NCBI RefSeq assembly: GCF_000768355.1
Contig: NZ_AVPU01000015.1
Coordinates: 1 to 64,000, forward strand
DNA: 64,000 nucleotides
Direction: 5' to 3'
DNA from: Lysobacter daejeonensis GH1-9
GTDB lineage: Bacteria > Pseudomonadota > Gammaproteobacteria > Xanthomonadales > Xanthomonadaceae
Positions 1 through 9,740 of the stretch are shown one piece after another; position 1 is the first letter of the stretch, and each line of letters opens with the position of its first letter. The notes under the pieces are model-generated. The model had not been told where the DNA came from and did not search any database. It saw only the letters and a program-made list of their open reading frames with translations. The translations under genes and the position numbers were made by a program.

Positions 1-2436
1 CAGCGCGCGGTGCGGCAGCGGCCAGCCGCGCCAGTCCAGCCAATCGGCGATGTCGCGACGGCCCGAGGCCAGCGCGACGCCGAGCGGGGTCTGGCCGTCG
101 GCCGCGAGCAGGTCGGGCGAAGCGCCGTGGGCGACCAGGGTCTTGACCATCGCTTCGCGACCGAGCGCGGCGGCCAGGTGCAGGGCACTCATGCCGTGAC
201 TGTCGCGCGTATCGAGGTCCACGCCGATCGCCAGCAGGCGCGCCAGCAGGCGCGTCCAGCCCAAGCGCACGGCCAGCGCGATCGGCGGGTCGCCTGCGGG
301 CGTGGGACCGAACGGGTCGGCGCCGCGTTCGAGCAGGTCGAGGGCCTGCTGCTCCAGCGTACGGCCGGCCTGGTCTTCGGCGGCGCAGGCGGCGATGAAG
401 CGTGCCAAGCCGCCGCGGCCGGCCGGCGAGACCGCGCGTTCCAGCAGCGCGCGCACCGCAGGCAGCGCCGAGGGACCCTGGGCCAGACGCGCCAGCAACG
501 GGGTATCGCCCTGTGCGTCGCGCACCTCCGCCACGGCGCCCTGATCGAGAAGCCAGGTGACGCGGTGCGGCTGCCGTGCCTCGTCGTCGTGCAGCATGGC
601 GCCCAGCTCGGTCGGCGAGAGCAGGTGCGCCAGCGGGGCCATCGCATCGTCGCGGCCGTCATGCATGGCTTCGCGCAACAGGGCGGCCGGGGCGCGGTCG
701 GGCAGCGGCGCGTCGGCGTCGCTCTCGCGCACGCTGGCGGGCAACGGGTAGTCAGGGTCCAGTTCGGCGACGAGGGCCCAGCGGCCGGCCTCGGCGGCGC
801 GGTCGACCGGCCGCTTGCCATCCTGGTCGGGGCGCAGCGGATCCAGGCCAAGCTCGACCATCCGGCGCACCATCGCAGCGGAGGCCTGCTCCGCCACCAC
901 CGCCAGCGCCAGCGCATTCCGCCCCTGGTCGTCGACGGCATCGAGCAAGGTCTGCCCGCGCGAGAAATCGTGTTCCAGCAAGCGCTCGAGCACGGCCCCA
1001 TGGCCACCGCGCGCGCCCTCGAGCAGCGCGGTACGGCCCTGCTCGTCGGCATGGCTCAGGTCGGCCCCGGCCGCAAGCAGGGCCGCGACCACGTCCGCGT
1101 TGCCGGCATGGGCGGCCTCGAGCAGCGCGGTGCGGCCGTGCGCGCCGCGGGCATCCACCTTGGCCCGCTGCTTGAGCAGGAGCAGCACGCCTGCGGGGTC
1201 GTCGTCGTCGGTGGACGCGGCCGCCAGCAGTGCCGGCTGCCCGCCCGCGGGTTCGGCCTTGGCGCCCCGCTCCATCAGGAAGCGCGCCAACCGCCAGTTG
1301 CCAGCAGTGCAGGCCACGCCCAGTGGCGAGAAGCCTTCGTGGTTGAGGGCATCGATCTCGGCCGCGGCATCCAGCAGCAGCGCAGCCACACCCGGGTCGG
1401 AGCTGCGTGCGGCGTGGTGCAGCGGGGTGTTGCCGTCGAAGTCGGTGGCGCGCGGGTCGGCGCCGTTGGCCAGCAGGGTCATCACCGCGTCAGGGCGCCC
1501 ATGCCAGCTGTCGCGGCAGGCAGCGAGCAGCGGGGTGATGCCGGCTGCGGCGGAATTGAGGTCAACGCCATGGCCGATCAGCGCGCGCAGCAGGCGCAGG
1601 TCGGGCAGCACCGCGGCCAGCACCGCCAAGCTGCGACGGTCGCGGTCCTCCGCCGGAGGCGGCGCGTGCGGGTCGGCGCCCGCAGTGAGTAGTTCGAGCG
1701 CACGCTCGGCCCGGCCGGTGCGCGCGGCGGTGTAAAGCGCCGGTTCCAGCGGGCCGTCAACCGGGATGGGCGGCTCGGCGGGCGCATCCGCATCGAATGC
1801 ACTGCCCGAAGCTTCGTCGAGCAACATCAGTTCGTCGGCCGGCTCCTGGCGTTGCAGCAGGTAGTGCAGCACCGGCGAAGCCAACGCCAACAGCACGGCT
1901 ACGCGCCAACGCGCCCCGTCGCCGACCAGGCCCGGCCAGGCCAGCACGATCACCAGCCCGGCGATGGTCGCCACGGCCACCGCGACCACCAGCCCGCGCC
2001 ACGCGCCGGGCTCCAGCTCGGCCAGCCGTTGCCAGTGCCAACGCAGGTCGCCGCCGTCGCGTTCCATCGCATGCCACAGGGGCCAGAACCGCCACAACCC
2101 GAGCAAGGCCAGGCCAGCCACCCCGCTGAGCACCAGCGCCGAGGTCAACGAACCGCTGTCCATCAGCGCGCGCAGTGGCCAAGCCACCAGCAGCGCGATC
2201 GCGGCGATGCCCACGGCCCACAGCGCCAGCAGCGCCAGGGCGTCGCGGCGCCAGGCCGATGCCGTGGTCAGTTCATCGCGCCGGCGCCACGCTGACACGG
2301 CAATGGCAAAGGTGGGCTGCGCCAGTACTCCGGCCACTGCCGCCAGCGGCCCGGCAAACACGGTCAATGCGGACAGCCCCAGCCCTGCAAGCAGCAGCGT
2401 CGTCGGCGAAAGCAGTATCCGCCGCAGGTCAGCCAT
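1..2436 (-). CDS. membrane-anchored ankyrin-repeat protein (3' end beyond window)
   Basis: The frame is open for 812 codons from the ATG at 2436 to the window edge, so the C-terminus is missing. Residues about 1-185 hold several hydrophobic segments (for example the LLLAGLGLSALTVFAG and ALLALWAVGIAAIALLVAW stretches) and look like a membrane domain. From about residue 215 onward there are many ankyrin repeats with GADP, GNTPLHHAA and GRTALLEAA signatures, ending with SHGMSALHLAAALG near the edge. Ankyrin arrays bind proteins; the partner is unknown. The start overlaps the ycgL stop by 8 bases, suggesting translational coupling. The long plus-strand frame opposite it is a GC-driven shadow. Family certain, function unknown. 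Confidence 0.85.
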   Translation of the reverse strand, partial: MADLRRILLSPTTLLLAGLGLSALTVFAGPLAAVAGVLAQPTFAIAVSAWRRRDELTTASAWRRDALALLALWAVGIAAIALLVAWPLRALMDSGSLTSALVLSGVAGLALLGLWRFWPLWHAMERDGGDLRWHWQRLAELEPGAWRGLVVAVAVATIAGLVIVLAWPGLVGDGARWRVAVLLALASPVLHYLLQRQEPADELMLLDEASGSAFDADAPAEPPIPVDGPLEPALYTAARTGRAERALELLTAGADPHAPPPAEDRDRRSLAVLAAVLPDLRLLRALIGHGVDLNSAAAGITPLLAACRDSWHGRPDAVMTLLANGADPRATDFDGNTPLHHAARSSDPGVAALLLDAAAEIDALNHEGFSPLGVACTAGNWRLARFLMERGAKAEPAGGQPALLAAASTDDDDPAGVLLLLKQRAKVDARGAHGRTALLEAAHAGNADVVAALLAAGADLSHADEQGRTALLEGARGGHGAVLERLLEHDFSRGQTLLDAVDDQGRNALALAVVAEQASAAMVRRMVELGLDPLRPDQDGKRPVDRAAEAGRWALVAELDPDYPLPASVRESDADAPLPDRAPAALLREAMHDGRDDAMAPLAHLLSPTELGAMLHDDEARQPHRVTWLLDQGAVAEVRDAQGDTPLLARLAQGPSALPAVRALLERAVSPAGRGGLARFIAACAAEDQAGRTLEQQALDLLERGADPFGPTPAGDPPIALAVRLGWTRLLARLLAIGVDLDTRDSHGMSALHLAAALGREAMVKTLVAHGASPDLLAADGQTPLGVALASGRRDIADWLDWRGWPLPHRAL

Positions 2437-2701
2437 CGGTGCCCCAGTCTTCGGTCATCGGGTCCTGCGCCTGTGACGGCGGGAACTGCAGGTGGAAGCC
2501 GCGGGCGGCGAGGTTCTCGCGCACCGTAGCGGCATCCTCGCGCGCCAGTTTGCGCTCGGCGGTCAACACCACTTCCAGCACGAACTGCAGCGTGCCGAGC
2601 TGGGTGCGCAGCGGTTCGGGTAGACGCGTGAAGTCATCGCGCACGGCGAGGTAGATATAGGTGTCGGCCTTTCTCAGGCTCTTGTACACGTAAGCTTGCA
2701 T
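2429..2701 (-). CDS. YcgL domain protein
   Basis: This 90-residue protein begins MQAYVYKSLRKADTYIYL, the typical start of the YcgL family, with the family's DDFTRLPEPLR and GFHLQFPPSQ segments. YcgL proteins are small cytoplasmic proteins common in gammaproteobacteria; their biochemical role is not settled. The length fits the family. It lies 112 bases downstream of cydB on the same strand and overlaps the ankyrin gene by 8 bases, so those two probably share a transcript. No signal peptide or membrane segment is visible. Confidence 0.85.
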   Translation of the reverse strand: MQAYVYKSLRKADTYIYLAVRDDFTRLPEPLRTQLGTLQFVLEVVLTAERKLAREDAATVRENLAARGFHLQFPPSQAQDPMTEDWGTDG

Positions 2702-2813
2702 GCGGGGAGGCCAGCGGGGGCTGGCCGCAGGTTCCGGAACGGGGCGCAGGTCACAGCATACCCGCCTGCCGCGCGGGCGCGAACCTTGGCCTGCACGCCC
2801 GTGCGCGGGAGGT

Positions 2814-3821
2814 TCAGTGATAGCCGGCGTCGGCCGCGACCTTGCCGCGGAACACCCGGTACGACCAGGCGGTGTAGCCGAGGATCGCCGGCAGCAGCAC
2901 CACCAGCCCCACCAGCACGAAGCCCTGCGACGAAGGCGGCGATGCGGCCTGCCACAACGTCAATCCGGGCGGCACGATGTACGGCCACATGCCCAGCACC
3001 AGGCCGGCGAAGCCGAGCACGAAGAAGCACAGGGTCAGCACGAACGGCGCGGCGTCGCGCCCCTCCCGCATCGCGGCACGCCACAGCGCCAGCGCGTTGG
3101 CCAGCACCAGCAGCGGCACCGGCGATAGCCACCAGAAGTTGCCCCCCTCGAACCAGCGCGCCATCAACCGCGAGTCCAGGAACGGCAGCCACGCGCTGAC
3201 CAGGCCCATGAATACCACCACGACCAGCACCAGTGGCCTGGTCATCGTCCGCGCGATGGCCTGCAGCCGTCCTTCGGTCTTCAACACCAGCCAGGTGCTG
3301 CCCAGCAGCGCATAGCCGAACACCACGGCCGCGCCGGTGAGCATCGAGAACGGGCTGAACCAGTCGAATGCGCCGCCGACGTACTTGCCCTCCTGCAGCG
3401 GCATCCCCTCCACCAGCGCGCCGAGGATCACCCCTTGGGCGAAGGCCGCCAGCAGCGAGCCCAGCGAGAACGCCACGCCCCAGGCGGCCTTGGCCCGTTG
3501 CGCACGGAAGCGGAACTCGAAGGCCACGCCGCGGAACACCAGCGCGATCAGCATCAGCAGCACCGGCAGGTACAGCGCCGACAGCACCACGGCGTAGGCC
3601 TTGGGGAAGGCAGCGAGCAGGCCGGCGCCGCCCAGCACCAGCCACGTTTCGTTGCCGTCCCAGATCGGGGCGGCAGTGTTCATCATGTGGTCGAGCTGGT
3701 GCTCGTCCTCGGCAAACGGAGCGAGGATGCCCAGGCCGAGGACGAAGCCGTCCAGCAGCACGTACATCAGCACGCCGAAGCCGATCACGCCGTACCACAC
3801 CACCGGCAGCCAGGCGTCCAT
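2814..3821 (-). CDS. cydB: cytochrome bd-type ubiquinol oxidase subunit II
   Basis: The 335-residue integral membrane protein begins MDAWLPVVWYGVIGFGVLMYVLLDGFVLGLGIL, carries the family DGFVLG and WDGNETWLVL motifs, and has about eight hydrophobic segments. As subunit II it pairs with CydA in the inner membrane to form the quinol oxidase that reduces oxygen to water without pumping protons. A strong AGGAGG sequence lies 7 bases upstream of the ATG, inside the short spacer after cydA, so the two are co-expressed. No CydX-like small subunit gene is evident downstream; the next gene is ycgL. Confidence 0.95.
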   Translation of the reverse strand: MDAWLPVVWYGVIGFGVLMYVLLDGFVLGLGILAPFAEDEHQLDHMMNTAAPIWDGNETWLVLGGAGLLAAFPKAYAVVLSALYLPVLLMLIALVFRGVAFEFRFRAQRAKAAWGVAFSLGSLLAAFAQGVILGALVEGMPLQEGKYVGGAFDWFSPFSMLTGAAVVFGYALLGSTWLVLKTEGRLQAIARTMTRPLVLVVVVFMGLVSAWLPFLDSRLMARWFEGGNFWWLSPVPLLVLANALALWRAAMREGRDAAPFVLTLCFFVLGFAGLVLGMWPYIVPPGLTLWQAASPPSSQGFVLVGLVVLLPAILGYTAWSYRVFRGKVAADAGYH

Positions 3822-3867
3822 CAGACCGCCTCCTCGTTGCCGAGCACCTGCGGGCCGCCGCGCGCGA

Positions 3868-5319
3868 TCATGACCGCACCCCTGGCGAGGCGATGTCGGT
3901 GTCGTCCATCAGCGACAGCGGGCGCGCGGGCGTCTTCTCGCCCGCTTCGGTATCCGGCGCCGGTTCGTGCGGTTGTGGCCCCTTGCGCACCAGCTTGACC
4001 AGGTACCAGAGCCCCGCGCCGAACACGACCAGATACACCACCGCGAACACCAGCAGCGAGAACAGCACGCTGCGCCCGTCGACGGCGCTGACCGCATCGG
4101 CGGTACGCAACAGTCCGTAGACCACGTACGGCTGGCGGCCAATCTCGACCACGTACCAACCCGCGACGAGCGCGACGAAGCCGGAGAACGTCATCCAGCG
4201 CCAGCCGCGGATCAATCCCTGGCCCAGCGCGCTGCCGGCATCGAACAGGCGACCGCGCCACCACGCGAGCGCCGAACCCAGCGCCAGCAGCAGCATCGCC
4301 ACGCCCAACCCGACCATCACCCGGAAGCCGAAGAACACCGGGGCCACGGGCGGCCGCTCGCTGGGCGGCACCGCCTTCAATGGCTGGATCTCGCCGTCGA
4401 GCGAGTGGGTCAGGATCAGGCTGCCCAGGCGTGGAATGGCGATCTCGTAGTCGTTGCGCTCGGCATCTGCATTGGGCACCGCAAACAGCACCAGCGGCAC
4501 GCCCTCGCCCGGCGCGCCTGCCTCCCAGTGCGCTTCCATCGCGGCCAGCTTGGTCGGCTGGTGTTCCCCCACGTTGAGGCCATGCAGGTCGCCGACCAGC
4601 ACCTGCAACGGCACCGTGATCGCGGCGAAGGCGACGGCCAGCTTGAGCATGCGCATGCCCGCCTCGCGATGCACACCGCGGCGCAGGTAGCCGGCGCTGA
4701 CCCCACCGATGACGAAACAGGTGGTGATGAACGCGGCCAGCACCATGTGCGACAGCCGGTACGGGAACGACGGATTGAAGATGATCGCCCACCAGCTGGC
4801 TGGCTCGAACACGCCATCGGCGGTCAGCGTGTAGCCCGCCGGCGTCTGCATCCAGCTGTTGGCGGCAATGATCCAGAACGTGGAGATCAGCGTCCCCAGC
4901 GCCACCATGCAGGTGGCGAGGAAATGCAGCCGCTCCGGCACGCGCTTCCAGCCAAACAGCATCACGCCGAGGAAGGTCGCCTCAAGGAAGAACGCGGTCA
5001 GCACCTCGTAGCTGAGCAGCGGCCCGAGGATGTTGCCGGCCTTCTCGCTCAGCACCGACCAGTTGGTGCCGAACTGGAAGCTCATGACGATGCCGCTGAC
5101 CACGCCCATGCCAAACGACACGGCGAAGATCTTCAGCCAGAAGAAGTAGAGGTCCCGCCACAGGCCGTCGCGGGTACGCAGCCAGCGCCACTCGAGGAAT
5201 GCCAGCCAACTCGCCAAGCCGATGGTGAAGGCCGGGAACAGGATGTGGCAGGTGATGACGAATCCGAACTGGATGCGGGACAGCAACAGCGGATCAAGCA
5301 GTGCCACGGACGACTCCAT
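3868..5319 (-). CDS. cydA: cytochrome bd-type ubiquinol oxidase subunit I (short Q-loop, CioA-like)
   Basis: From the chosen ATG at 5319 (MESSVALLDPLLLSRIQFGF) the protein has 483 residues. The frame stays open to 5439, but the extra leader is not family-like. The haem-ligand region ITCHILFPAF, the RLSHMVLAAF segment and EIGRQPYVVYGLLRT are typical of CydA. The stretch between GLNVGEHQPTKLAAMEAHWE and the PPSERPPVAPVFFGFRVMVG helix is short, as in cyanide-insensitive CioA rather than the long Q-loop of E. coli CydA; this is judged by eye. It reduces oxygen with electrons from quinol in the inner membrane. Its stop overlaps a 16-codon frame (3821-3871) that ends on the cydB start, probably a coupling device. 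Confidence 0.95.
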   Translation of the reverse strand: MESSVALLDPLLLSRIQFGFVITCHILFPAFTIGLASWLAFLEWRWLRTRDGLWRDLYFFWLKIFAVSFGMGVVSGIVMSFQFGTNWSVLSEKAGNILGPLLSYEVLTAFFLEATFLGVMLFGWKRVPERLHFLATCMVALGTLISTFWIIAANSWMQTPAGYTLTADGVFEPASWWAIIFNPSFPYRLSHMVLAAFITTCFVIGGVSAGYLRRGVHREAGMRMLKLAVAFAAITVPLQVLVGDLHGLNVGEHQPTKLAAMEAHWEAGAPGEGVPLVLFAVPNADAERNDYEIAIPRLGSLILTHSLDGEIQPLKAVPPSERPPVAPVFFGFRVMVGLGVAMLLLALGSALAWWRGRLFDAGSALGQGLIRGWRWMTFSGFVALVAGWYVVEIGRQPYVVYGLLRTADAVSAVDGRSVLFSLLVFAVVYLVVFGAGLWYLVKLVRKGPQPHEPAPDTEAGEKTPARPLSLMDDTDIASPGVRS

Positions 5320-5364
5320 GTGGGTCGGTCCGCGCATGGTAGACCCGTGGCCCCGGGTGGGGGT

Positions 5365-5379
5365 GCGACCGTTTGTCGC
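5365..5379. promoter_or_regulatory. palindrome upstream of cydA (possible operator)
   Basis: GCGAC-N5-GTCGC at 5365-5379 extends by one more pair to TGCGAC-N5-GTCGCA. It lies about 45 bases upstream of the cydA start, just above a TACCAT hexamer on the minus strand (about 5335-5340) that could be a -10. Position and symmetry suit an operator, but the sequence is not a good FNR, ArcA or CRP site. The regulator is unknown and chance symmetry in GC-rich DNA is possible. Confidence 0.3.
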
Positions 5380-5528
5380 AGGGGCGCGCGCGGGATGCTC
5401 GGGGCCCGCCCTGCGCCGCCGCAGGGGACTTTGCGTCATCGGCCTGGGTGCGCCGGGGGTGACCGATGGCCCATCCGCCTCCCCGCCACGCTGTTAACCT
5501 TCCGTGAAATCTCCCGGGAACCCTGCCC

Positions 5529-7904
5529 ATGCGTTGCCTGCTGTCCCTTGCCGCCCTCGCCTTCGTTGCCCCTGCGCTGGCGCAGGCACCCGCCGCGCCC
5601 ACCCCGATCACGCTCGAGCAGGCGATGGCCGACCCGGACTGGATCGGCCCGGCGGTGGAGCAGGCGTGGTGGTCCTGGGATGGCCAGCGGGCGCAGTACA
5701 CGCTCAAGCGCGCCGGCGGCAGCATCCGCGACACCTGGCAGGTGCCCGTCGCAGGCGGCGCCGGTGCGCGTGTGGACGGCGCGGCCCGCGCCGACCTGGA
5801 TGGTGCGCAGCGCGCCTACAACCACGACCGCACGCGCATGGCCTTCGTCCGCAACGGCGACATCTTCGTGCGCGACCTGCGCAGCGGCGCATTGACCCAG
5901 GTGACGCGCAGCGCCGAGTCCGAATCACGGCCGCAGTGGAACACGCAGGGCGGGCTGGTGTTCCGCGCCGGCAACCAGTGGTCGGCATGGACCGCCGGCA
6001 GCGGCGTGCGCCAGGCCACCGACGTGCGCGCCGAGAAGGACCCCAACGCCGCACCGCCCGCCGACGACCTGCGCGAGCGCCAGCTGGCGATGAGCCGGAC
6101 GCTGCGCGAATTGCGCGAGCGCCGGGACGCCGCGCGCCAACAGGACGAGGCCTGGCGCAACGCTGACCCGACCCGGGCACCGGCGACGGTGTTCCTCGGC
6201 GACAAGCTCGAGATCAACGACAGCGCGCTGTCGCCCGATGGCCGCTGGTTGCTGGTCGTCACCCAGGGCAAGAACGGCGAGGCCGGCCAGGCCGGCAAGA
6301 TGCCCAAGTACGTGACGGAATCGGGCTACGAGGAGTTCGAGGAAGTACGCACGCGCGTGGGCCGCAACGCACCGCTGCCACACAGGCTGTGGCTGGTCGA
6401 CCTGGTCAACGCCAAGGCCAGCGAATTGAAGTTCGATGGCCTGCCCGGCATCGGCCAGGACCCGCTGGCGGCGATGCGCAAGGCGGCCAAGCAGGAGCCG
6501 CTGAAGGGCGACCGTCCGGTGCGCATCGAGACCGACGGCGACGGCAGCGGCCCGGCCATCCACTGGAGCGACGACGGCCGCAACGTGGCGGTGCTGGTGC
6601 GCGCGGTGGACAACAAGGACCGCTGGATCGCCAGCGTCGACCTGGCCGGCACCAAGCTGGTCACGCGCCACCGCCTGACCGACGCGGCGTGGATCAACTG
6701 GGGCTTCAACGACTTCGGCTGGACCGCGGACGGCGCCCTGTGGTTCCTGTCCGAGCAGAGCGGTTACTCGCACCTGTACCTGAGCGAGGGCACCGGCAAG
6801 CCGCGCGCACTGACCTCGGGCCGGTGGGAAGTGTCGATGCCCCAGGTCTCGGGCGATGGCCGCGGCTTCTTCTTCCTGTGCAACCGCGCGTGGCCGGGCG
6901 ACTACGAGGTGTGCGCAGTGGACCGCAACGGCGGCGGCGTACGCGAGGTGACCGCGCTGGACGGCGTGGAGGATTTCAGCCTGTCGCCGAATGGGCGCCA
7001 GCTGCTGGTGCGCCATTCCGACAGCTACCTGCCTGCGCAGTTGGCGGTGGTCGACGCCAATGGCGGCGAGGCGCGCACGCTGACCGATACGCGCACCGAC
7101 GCGTTCAAGGCGCGCACGTGGATCGAGCCCGAGTACGTGCAGGTGCCCAGCAGGCACGGTGCGGGCACGGTGTGGGGCAAGTTCTACGGCCCCAGGACCT
7201 ACGAGCCGGGCCGCAAGTACCCGATCGTGATGTTCGTGCACGGCGCCGGCTACCTGCAGAACGTGCACGACCGCTACCCGGCGTACTTCCGCGAGCAGAT
7301 GTTCCACAACCTGCTGGTGCAGCGGGGCTACGTCGTGCTCGACCTGGACTACCGCGCCAGCGAGGGCTACGGCCGCGATTGGCGCACGGGCATCTACCGC
7401 AACATGGGCCATCCGGAACTGGAGGATTACCTGGACGGCCTGGAGTGGCTGGCGGCCAACAAGCAGGGCGACCGCGACCGTGCCGGCATCTACGGCGGCA
7501 GCTACGGCGGCTTCATGACCTTCATGGCGCTGTTCCGCTCGCCGGGCACGTTCAAGGCCGGCGCCGCATTGCGTCCCGTGACCGACTGGTCGCAGTACAA
7601 CCACGAGTACACCAGCAACATCCTCAACACGCCGGTGCTGGACCCGGAGGCGTACAAGGTGTCGTCGCCGATCGAGTATGCGGCCGGCCTGCAGGACCAC
7701 CTGCTGATCGCACACGGCATGATCGACGACAACGTGTTCTACAAGGACTCGGTGATGCTGGCGCAGAAGCTGATCGAGCTGCGCAAGGACAAGTGGGAGC
7801 TGGCGTCGTACCCGCTGGAGCGGCACGGGTTCGTGCATTCGGATTCGTGGTATGACGAGTATCGGCGGATCTACGAGTTGTTCGAGCGCACGCTCAAGGA
7901 CTGA
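5529..7904 (+). CDS. secreted S9 family (prolyl oligopeptidase/DPP-type) serine peptidase
   Basis: The protein has 791 residues. An N-terminal signal peptide (MRCLLSLAALAFVAPALAQA, cleavage after about residue 19) targets it to the periplasm. Residues about 60-520 contain beta-propeller-like repeats (for example SPDGRWLLVV and SPNGRQLLVR). The C-terminal alpha/beta-hydrolase domain has the nucleophile in GGSYGGFM (Ser658), the acid in HGMIDDNV (Asp733 or Asp734) and His766 in LERHGF. Such enzymes cleave short peptides, often releasing dipeptides. The gene stands alone, divergent from cydA. A second S9 peptidase is at 34674-36950. Exact specificity cannot be read from sequence. Confidence 0.92.
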   Translation: MRCLLSLAALAFVAPALAQAPAAPTPITLEQAMADPDWIGPAVEQAWWSWDGQRAQYTLKRAGGSIRDTWQVPVAGGAGARVDGAARADLDGAQRAYNHDRTRMAFVRNGDIFVRDLRSGALTQVTRSAESESRPQWNTQGGLVFRAGNQWSAWTAGSGVRQATDVRAEKDPNAAPPADDLRERQLAMSRTLRELRERRDAARQQDEAWRNADPTRAPATVFLGDKLEINDSALSPDGRWLLVVTQGKNGEAGQAGKMPKYVTESGYEEFEEVRTRVGRNAPLPHRLWLVDLVNAKASELKFDGLPGIGQDPLAAMRKAAKQEPLKGDRPVRIETDGDGSGPAIHWSDDGRNVAVLVRAVDNKDRWIASVDLAGTKLVTRHRLTDAAWINWGFNDFGWTADGALWFLSEQSGYSHLYLSEGTGKPRALTSGRWEVSMPQVSGDGRGFFFLCNRAWPGDYEVCAVDRNGGGVREVTALDGVEDFSLSPNGRQLLVRHSDSYLPAQLAVVDANGGEARTLTDTRTDAFKARTWIEPEYVQVPSRHGAGTVWGKFYGPRTYEPGRKYPIVMFVHGAGYLQNVHDRYPAYFREQMFHNLLVQRGYVVLDLDYRASEGYGRDWRTGIYRNMGHPELEDYLDGLEWLAANKQGDRDRAGIYGGSYGGFMTFMALFRSPGTFKAGAALRPVTDWSQYNHEYTSNILNTPVLDPEAYKVSSPIEYAAGLQDHLLIAHGMIDDNVFYKDSVMLAQKLIELRKDKWELASYPLERHGFVHSDSWYDEYRRIYELFERTLKD

Positions 7905-7969
7905 GCGTCTGCTGTAGCGCCCGATGGTTTGTGGGACGGAGGCGGTGCAAGGGCCATGTTGCTCCGGCG

Positions 7970-8021
7970 CTCCGTCCGCGCATCCTGCGCGGAGTCGCGC
8001 CGCGGGCCATCCATGGCCCGC
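7970..8021 (+). repeat. structured intergenic repeat, copy A
   Basis: This 52-base element starts CTCCGTCCGCGCATCCTGCG. It holds two hairpins: CCGCGCA-TCC-TGCGCGG and GGGCCAT-CC-ATGGCCC. The reverse complement of 8146-8198 matches it at all but about eight positions, and several differences are paired changes that keep the stems. It lies between the S9 peptidase and hemF. It resembles REP-type intergenic elements; no coding potential is evident. Confidence 0.7.
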
Positions 8022-8067
8022 TTCTACGCAACATGACCCCTGCACCACCTCCTGATGCCCGGCAGTT

Positions 8068-8105
8068 GGCGTTCTACTGCACTTCTTGAAAGAAGTAGAG
8101 ACGCC
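8068..8105. repeat. long imperfect hairpin between the two repeat copies
   Basis: GGCGT...ACGCC close an imperfect stem whose inner part is the near-perfect palindrome ACTTCTTGAAAGAAGT. It sits midway between repeat copies A and B, so the whole 7970-8198 block is a large inverted arrangement. There is no T-tract after it, so it is not a convincing intrinsic terminator for the upstream peptidase gene. Confidence 0.6.
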
Positions 8106-8145
8106 AAGGGTCCGAGGGTGGCCGAGTGCGCGAGGGGTGCGGAGA

Positions 8146-8198
8146 GCAGGCCATGGATGGCCTGCGGCGGCGACTCGGCACAGGATGTGCCGACGGAG
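8146..8198 (-). repeat. structured intergenic repeat, copy B (inverted)
   Basis: On the minus strand this reads CTCCGTCGGCACATCCTGTG and onward, 53 bases, with the stems CGGCACA-TCC-TGTGCCG and AGGCCAT-CC-ATGGCCT. Relative to copy A, both sides of the stems have changed together (C-G to G-C, G-C to A-T) while the TCC loop is kept. A degenerate third copy sharing CTCCGTCGGCACATCC is at 55267. Confidence 0.7.
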
Positions 8199-8206
8199 CC
8201 GAGTAG

Positions 8207-9220
<1,014 letters not shown>

Positions 9221-9266
9221 TCCCCGCACCGGCAGGCGACCTGCAACTGCGCTACGACGCGCCGCT

Positions 9267-9740
9267 TCAATCCTTCGCCATGATGTTGATCTGGCCGTTG
9301 GTTTCCAGCAGCGCGAGCTTGACCTCGGCGATGTCGGTGCAGCCCTGCTCGCGCATCGCCTCATGGAAATCGGCGCGACTTACCAGCTCGCGTTTTAGCG
9401 CGCGTTCGTAGAGGGTGCCGTTGCGCGCCAGCACCACCGGCTCGCCTTCGATCATCCGCTCCGCGCGCCGGCTGCGCGCGGTGACAAAGCCGAGCACCCA
9501 GTTCAAGGCAATCAGCGTGGTGGCCAGCAGGACGCCGCCTGCCAGCGAGGTGTCCTTGCCCAGCAGCGCGTTCTGCACCGCGTTGCCCAGCAGCACGATC
9601 AGCAGCATGTCGAAGGGCGTGAACTGGCCCATGGTGCGCTTACCCGACAGCCGGATCAGCACCAGCAGCACCGCATACACCACCACGGCGCGCAGCACGA
9701 ACTGCCACCAAGGCATTGCCAGATCGAAAGCGCCGTCCAT
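9267..9740 (-). CDS. DUF421 (YetF-like) membrane protein
   Basis: From the ATG at 9740 (MDGAFDLAMPWWQFVLRAVV) the protein has 157 residues. It has two or three N-terminal membrane segments, the family motif RLSGKRTMGQFTPFDMLLIVLLGNAVQNALLG, then a soluble tail with GEPVVLARNGTLYERALKRELVSRADFHEAMREQG, typical of DUF421. The molecular role of the family is unknown. The frame could extend upstream to 10100, but that leader is low-complexity and would run into the sRNA terminator region, so the internal ATG is preferred. It converges on hemF. Confidence 0.88.
   Translation of the reverse strand: MDGAFDLAMPWWQFVLRAVVVYAVLLVLIRLSGKRTMGQFTPFDMLLIVLLGNAVQNALLGKDTSLAGGVLLATTLIALNWVLGFVTARSRRAERMIEGEPVVLARNGTLYERALKRELVSRADFHEAMREQGCTDIAEVKLALLETNGQINIMAKD

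Noticed and set aside
10-1692. Long plus-strand open frame of 560 codons
   Set aside because: It lies antisense to the ankyrin-repeat gene, has no family-like motif and a composition expected from high-GC antisense frames.
3821-3871. 16-residue frame between cydA and cydB, considered as a CydX small subunit
   Set aside because: The peptide has no hydrophobic helix and is too short for CydX; it more likely only couples translation of cydB to cydA.
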